Below, piece by piece: positions 2,982 through 5,210 of a stretch of DNA of 5,210 nucleotides; within the stretch, counting starts at the first letter, position 1, and the number at the start of each line of letters is the position of its first letter. A model generated the notes under the pieces. It did not search any database. It was not told the DNA's origin and saw only the letters and a program-made list of their open reading frames with translations. Location: contig DAOVWP010000048.1 of NCBI GenBank assembly GCA_030636615.1, positions 1 through 5,210 on the forward strand, in the 5' to 3' direction. The stretch is from Candidatus Nanohaloarchaea archaeon (GTDB taxonomy: Archaea > EX4484-52 > GLR71). The position numbers and the translations under genes were made by a program.

Positions 2982-5210
2982 ATGGATTATTCTCTGGATT
3001 TTGCAGCAATCAGTAAAAAAGATCTGAATATAGTCGGAGATAAGGCATTTAATCTCTCTGTGCTGATAAACAAGGGTTATCCTATTCCAAAAGGGTTTGT
3101 AATAACAAGTAATGCTTTCTATAAATTTCTTGAAGAGAACGGGATATCTGAGGAGATAAACGATCTTTTGACTAATACTGATGTCAGTGACTATGATAGT
3201 CTCTGTGAAAATTCTGAGAAGATACGCAAAAAGATTCTTGACGGGAAGATGCCAAAATGTGTGCAGTCTGAAATAAAGGAGCAATATGCTATTCTTGGAA
3301 CAGATAAAGATATGCATAATGTCAGCAAAGAACAGCTTGATCTGCTGAATGCACGGCAGATTGATCTTTGCGTTGCTGTAAGGGCAAGCCAATATGTCGG
3401 CCAGAAGTCGAAGATATCGTACAATGGGTTCTATAAATCATGTCTTTTTGTAAACGGATCTAAAGGTGTTTGTGATAAGGTGCAGGAGATATGGGCATCA
3501 TCATTCCTGAAAGAGTTGTTATATGCAAGGGATCGGTTCAGTCCTGATGATGATCTTGCTCTTGCAGTCATTGTGCAGGAGATGATAGATGCAGACAAAT
3601 CAGGTAATCTGAGCACGATCAACCCGACAAATGATAATAGTGATTTTTATATCGAAAGTTCTATCGGCTCAGGCATAACCGGTACTGGTGAGATTACGCC
3701 GGATATATTTGTGGTTGATTCCTCCGGTAAGAATATAATAGGTAAAAAAATAAATTCAAAGGACTGGAAGTTTGTAAAGCATGCAGTAAACGGAAGGATA
3801 CTGAAAGAGAAAGTGCCGCCTGACGAAGCAATTGGGCAAAGTCTTAGTGATAAAGAGATTAAATTTATAACCAGAACATGCGAGAATATACAGAAAAATT
3901 TCAAGACTGCCAAACTTTTTGAGTGGGCAATCAGAAGAGATCGTGTGTTCATAACACAAATGAGCGAGGCAAAACTCTCAGCAAATGATGAAGAGGAATC
4001 CGGTATAGAAAGCATTGTCGACAAGCCGATCATTGGCGGGTTAAATGCATCAAAAGGAACAAACAGAGGTAATGTGTTTAAACTGAACAATATGGATGAA
4101 GTAAGTGAGATTATGGATGAGTGTATAGTGGTCGCATCAAAAATCGGACCGGAGATCATTATAGCCAGTGATAAGATCAAAGGGATTGTTACTGATGAAG
4201 GCGGCGCCAATTCACATATGTCAATAATCTGCAGAGAGCTTGGGATTCCGCTTATAGTCAATACAAAAACAGCTTATGAAAATGTCAGCAACGGTCAGGA
4301 AGTTGTGATTGACGGGTTTAAAGGTATTGTATATTGCGCAAAGGAGATTGAAATGCCACCTGTGAAAGTTGAAGATGAAAAGGAAAAGTATAAAACACTT
4401 CAGGATAATGTTAACACAATGGACGATAATAATGAAAAAGTTGGTGGTGAGCTGATAACCGCTACAAAGGTCATGATTGATCTGGCAGATGCAGCTAATG
4501 AATCTGTTGAGGTTTGCGATGGTATAGGAATATTTCGTGGAGAGTCTATATTATACAAACTTGGAAAGCATCCGGTTGAGCTGATCAAAGGCGGGTATTC
4601 AAAAAATATTTCTGCGCATATTGAGGAGCTTATTGAAAGATTTGCTAAGAAATGCGGCAAGAAACCAATCAATTATCTGTTGTTCTGCGGAAATTCTGTT
4701 GATCTTGGTAAACTTGCAGGCGGAGAAAAGATTGAAAGGGATGAAGCAAACCCTAAACTTGGAATGAACGGTATAAGACGGGCTATGGTTGATCCCAGTA
4801 TCCTTAATGTTGAGCTGGAAGCAATAAAGAACCTATTGCATAAAGGATATACAAATTTGAGAGTCATGTTATCGTTTGTGACAAATCCTGCGGAAATCGA
4901 TCGGTTCAGAGAGATTATGAAAAATGCGGGAATAGATGAGTCTATGGTTAGCGTTGGTGTGAATATTGTGACGCCTGCTTCAGCATATCTTGAAGATGAG
5001 TTTAAATCAAGAGGTGTTGCTTTTGTTAATATTGAAACTGATCGGCTTGCAGAATATGTCCTGTGTATTGACAAGGAGCATGCGTACGGCCAGAATTATT
5101 ATAATCCTAAGAGTTCTGTAGTTATGAAATTTGTTGAAGATACTGTCAAAAGATTCAATAAAGCAGGCATAAATGTGAGTGTGTCTGGTAGTGTTCTTGA
5201 AGACCAAAAC
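2982..5210 (+). CDS. Phosphoenolpyruvate synthase-like protein, catalytic residues largely lost (3' end outside window)
   Basis: PEP synthase makes PEP from pyruvate and ATP through a swivelling phosphohistidine domain. This frame stays open for 743 codons to the right edge. By family length about 40-60 residues are missing. The domain order is intact. An ATP-grasp domain covers 1 to about 330: VGDKAFNL with K21, VAVRAS with R134, IVQEMIDADKSG, FEWA with E314, Q326. The swivel domain covers about 350-450, with TDEGGANSH and H412, the expected phosphohistidine (H421 in E. coli PpsA). The PEP barrel runs from about 490, with DGIGIFRGE and R519, and LAGGEKIERDEANPKLG (578-594). Aligned by eye with PpsA and PPDK, many catalytic residues differ: R617 to L566, E745 to V663, N768-D769 to D687-R688, C831 to S735 (C. 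symbiosum PPDK numbers). In the ATP site D321 becomes L312 and R337 becomes S328. Residues 451-490 are a charged linker. Start ATG 2982; GTG 2976 is in frame. It is a likely pseudoenzyme or changed-function paralogue. Confidence 0.88.
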   Translation, partial: MDYSLDFAAISKKDLNIVGDKAFNLSVLINKGYPIPKGFVITSNAFYKFLEENGISEEINDLLTNTDVSDYDSLCENSEKIRKKILDGKMPKCVQSEIKEQYAILGTDKDMHNVSKEQLDLLNARQIDLCVAVRASQYVGQKSKISYNGFYKSCLFVNGSKGVCDKVQEIWASSFLKELLYARDRFSPDDDLALAVIVQEMIDADKSGNLSTINPTNDNSDFYIESSIGSGITGTGEITPDIFVVDSSGKNIIGKKINSKDWKFVKHAVNGRILKEKVPPDEAIGQSLSDKEIKFITRTCENIQKNFKTAKLFEWAIRRDRVFITQMSEAKLSANDEEESGIESIVDKPIIGGLNASKGTNRGNVFKLNNMDEVSEIMDECIVVASKIGPEIIIASDKIKGIVTDEGGANSHMSIICRELGIPLIVNTKTAYENVSNGQEVVIDGFKGIVYCAKEIEMPPVKVEDEKEKYKTLQDNVNTMDDNNEKVGGELITATKVMIDLADAANESVEVCDGIGIFRGESILYKLGKHPVELIKGGYSKNISAHIEELIERFAKKCGKKPINYLLFCGNSVDLGKLAGGEKIERDEANPKLGMNGIRRAMVDPSILNVELEAIKNLLHKGYTNLRVMLSFVTNPAEIDRFREIMKNAGIDESMVSVGVNIVTPASAYLEDEFKSRGVAFVNIETDRLAEYVLCIDKEHAYGQNYYNPKSSVVMKFVEDTVKRFNKAGINVSVSGSVLEDQN

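Noticed and set aside
2958..3424. Minus-strand open frames of 144 and 77 codons
   Set aside because: They cover the promoter and N-terminal domain of the PEP-synthase-like gene, and the translations show no family features. The plus-strand frame has clear homology across the same bases.
3647..4261. A 204-codon open frame on the minus strand
   Set aside because: It lies wholly inside the PEP-synthase-like gene, opposite its ATP-grasp end and phosphohistidine motif. Its product is rich in Ser, Ile, Leu and Pro with no motif, as expected from the complement of a real coding frame.
4400..5207. Minus-strand open frames near the right edge
   Set aside because: They are opposite the PEP-binding barrel of the plus-strand gene, whose aligned landmarks (GGE, ENPxLG-like, FxNxxTD) show that the plus frame is the coding one.
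2982..5210. PEP-synthase-like gene as a pseudogene
   Set aside because: There is no stop or frameshift in 743 codons, fold-defining glycines and hydrophobic cores are kept, and the substitutions cluster in catalytic positions. A pseudoenzyme or changed function fits better than random decay.
1..5210. CRISPR array, insertion sequence, tRNA or prophage signal
   Set aside because: I saw no regularly spaced repeats, terminal inverted repeats, transposase motifs, tRNA cloverleaf or phage genes on either strand. The intergenic spaces are all under 200 bases.

Overview
The window reads as chromosomal DNA from a low-GC archaeon. The clearest marker is an archaeal/eukaryotic-type ribosomal protein uL16 (L10e). 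It is supported by an archaeal MCT-1-like PUA-domain protein, archaeal Shine-Dalgarno matches of the GGAGGTGATC type, heavy use of AGA/AGG (Arg) and ATA (Ile), and AT-rich TATA-like boxes. The HIT protein has an N-terminal helical extension and a changed histidine triad, which resembles HIT proteins I recall from DPANN archaea (Woesearchaeota/Pacearchaeota-like). That placement is inference and is not proven by this sequence. There is no sign of mobile elements, CRISPR arrays, tRNA or rRNA genes.

Layout. Positions 1-47 hold the tail of a plus-strand gene. Two small plus-strand genes of unknown function follow: 53-376 (soluble, probably beta-rich) and 414-662 (cytosolic head with a C-terminal membrane anchor). 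The second overlaps by 8 bp, tail to tail, a three-gene minus-strand cluster. Read 5' to 3', that cluster is a PEBP/YbhB-family protein (2205-1762), a HIT-family protein (1737-1111) and a PUA-domain RNA-binding protein (1101-655). The gaps are 24 and 9 bp, so it is very probably one operon. An AT-rich divergent promoter region of about 187 bp separates it from uL16 (2393-2926, plus). After 55 bp comes a long plus-strand reading frame, 2982 to the right edge. It is open for 743 codons with no stop inside the window and has the full domain order of phosphoenolpyruvate synthase.

How the genes relate. uL16 and the PUA protein both point to translation; the HIT and PEBP proteins look like small housekeeping proteins carried in the same transcript. 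The main surprise is that two of the recognisable enzymes lack key catalytic residues. The PEP-synthase-like protein keeps its swivelling phosphohistidine and part of the ATP site. It has lost the PEP-domain arginine, the two Mg-binding acids and the catalytic cysteine. The HIT protein has alanine in place of the nucleophilic middle histidine. Both look like intact, selected genes rather than decaying pseudogenes, so they are candidate pseudoenzymes or enzymes with changed chemistry.
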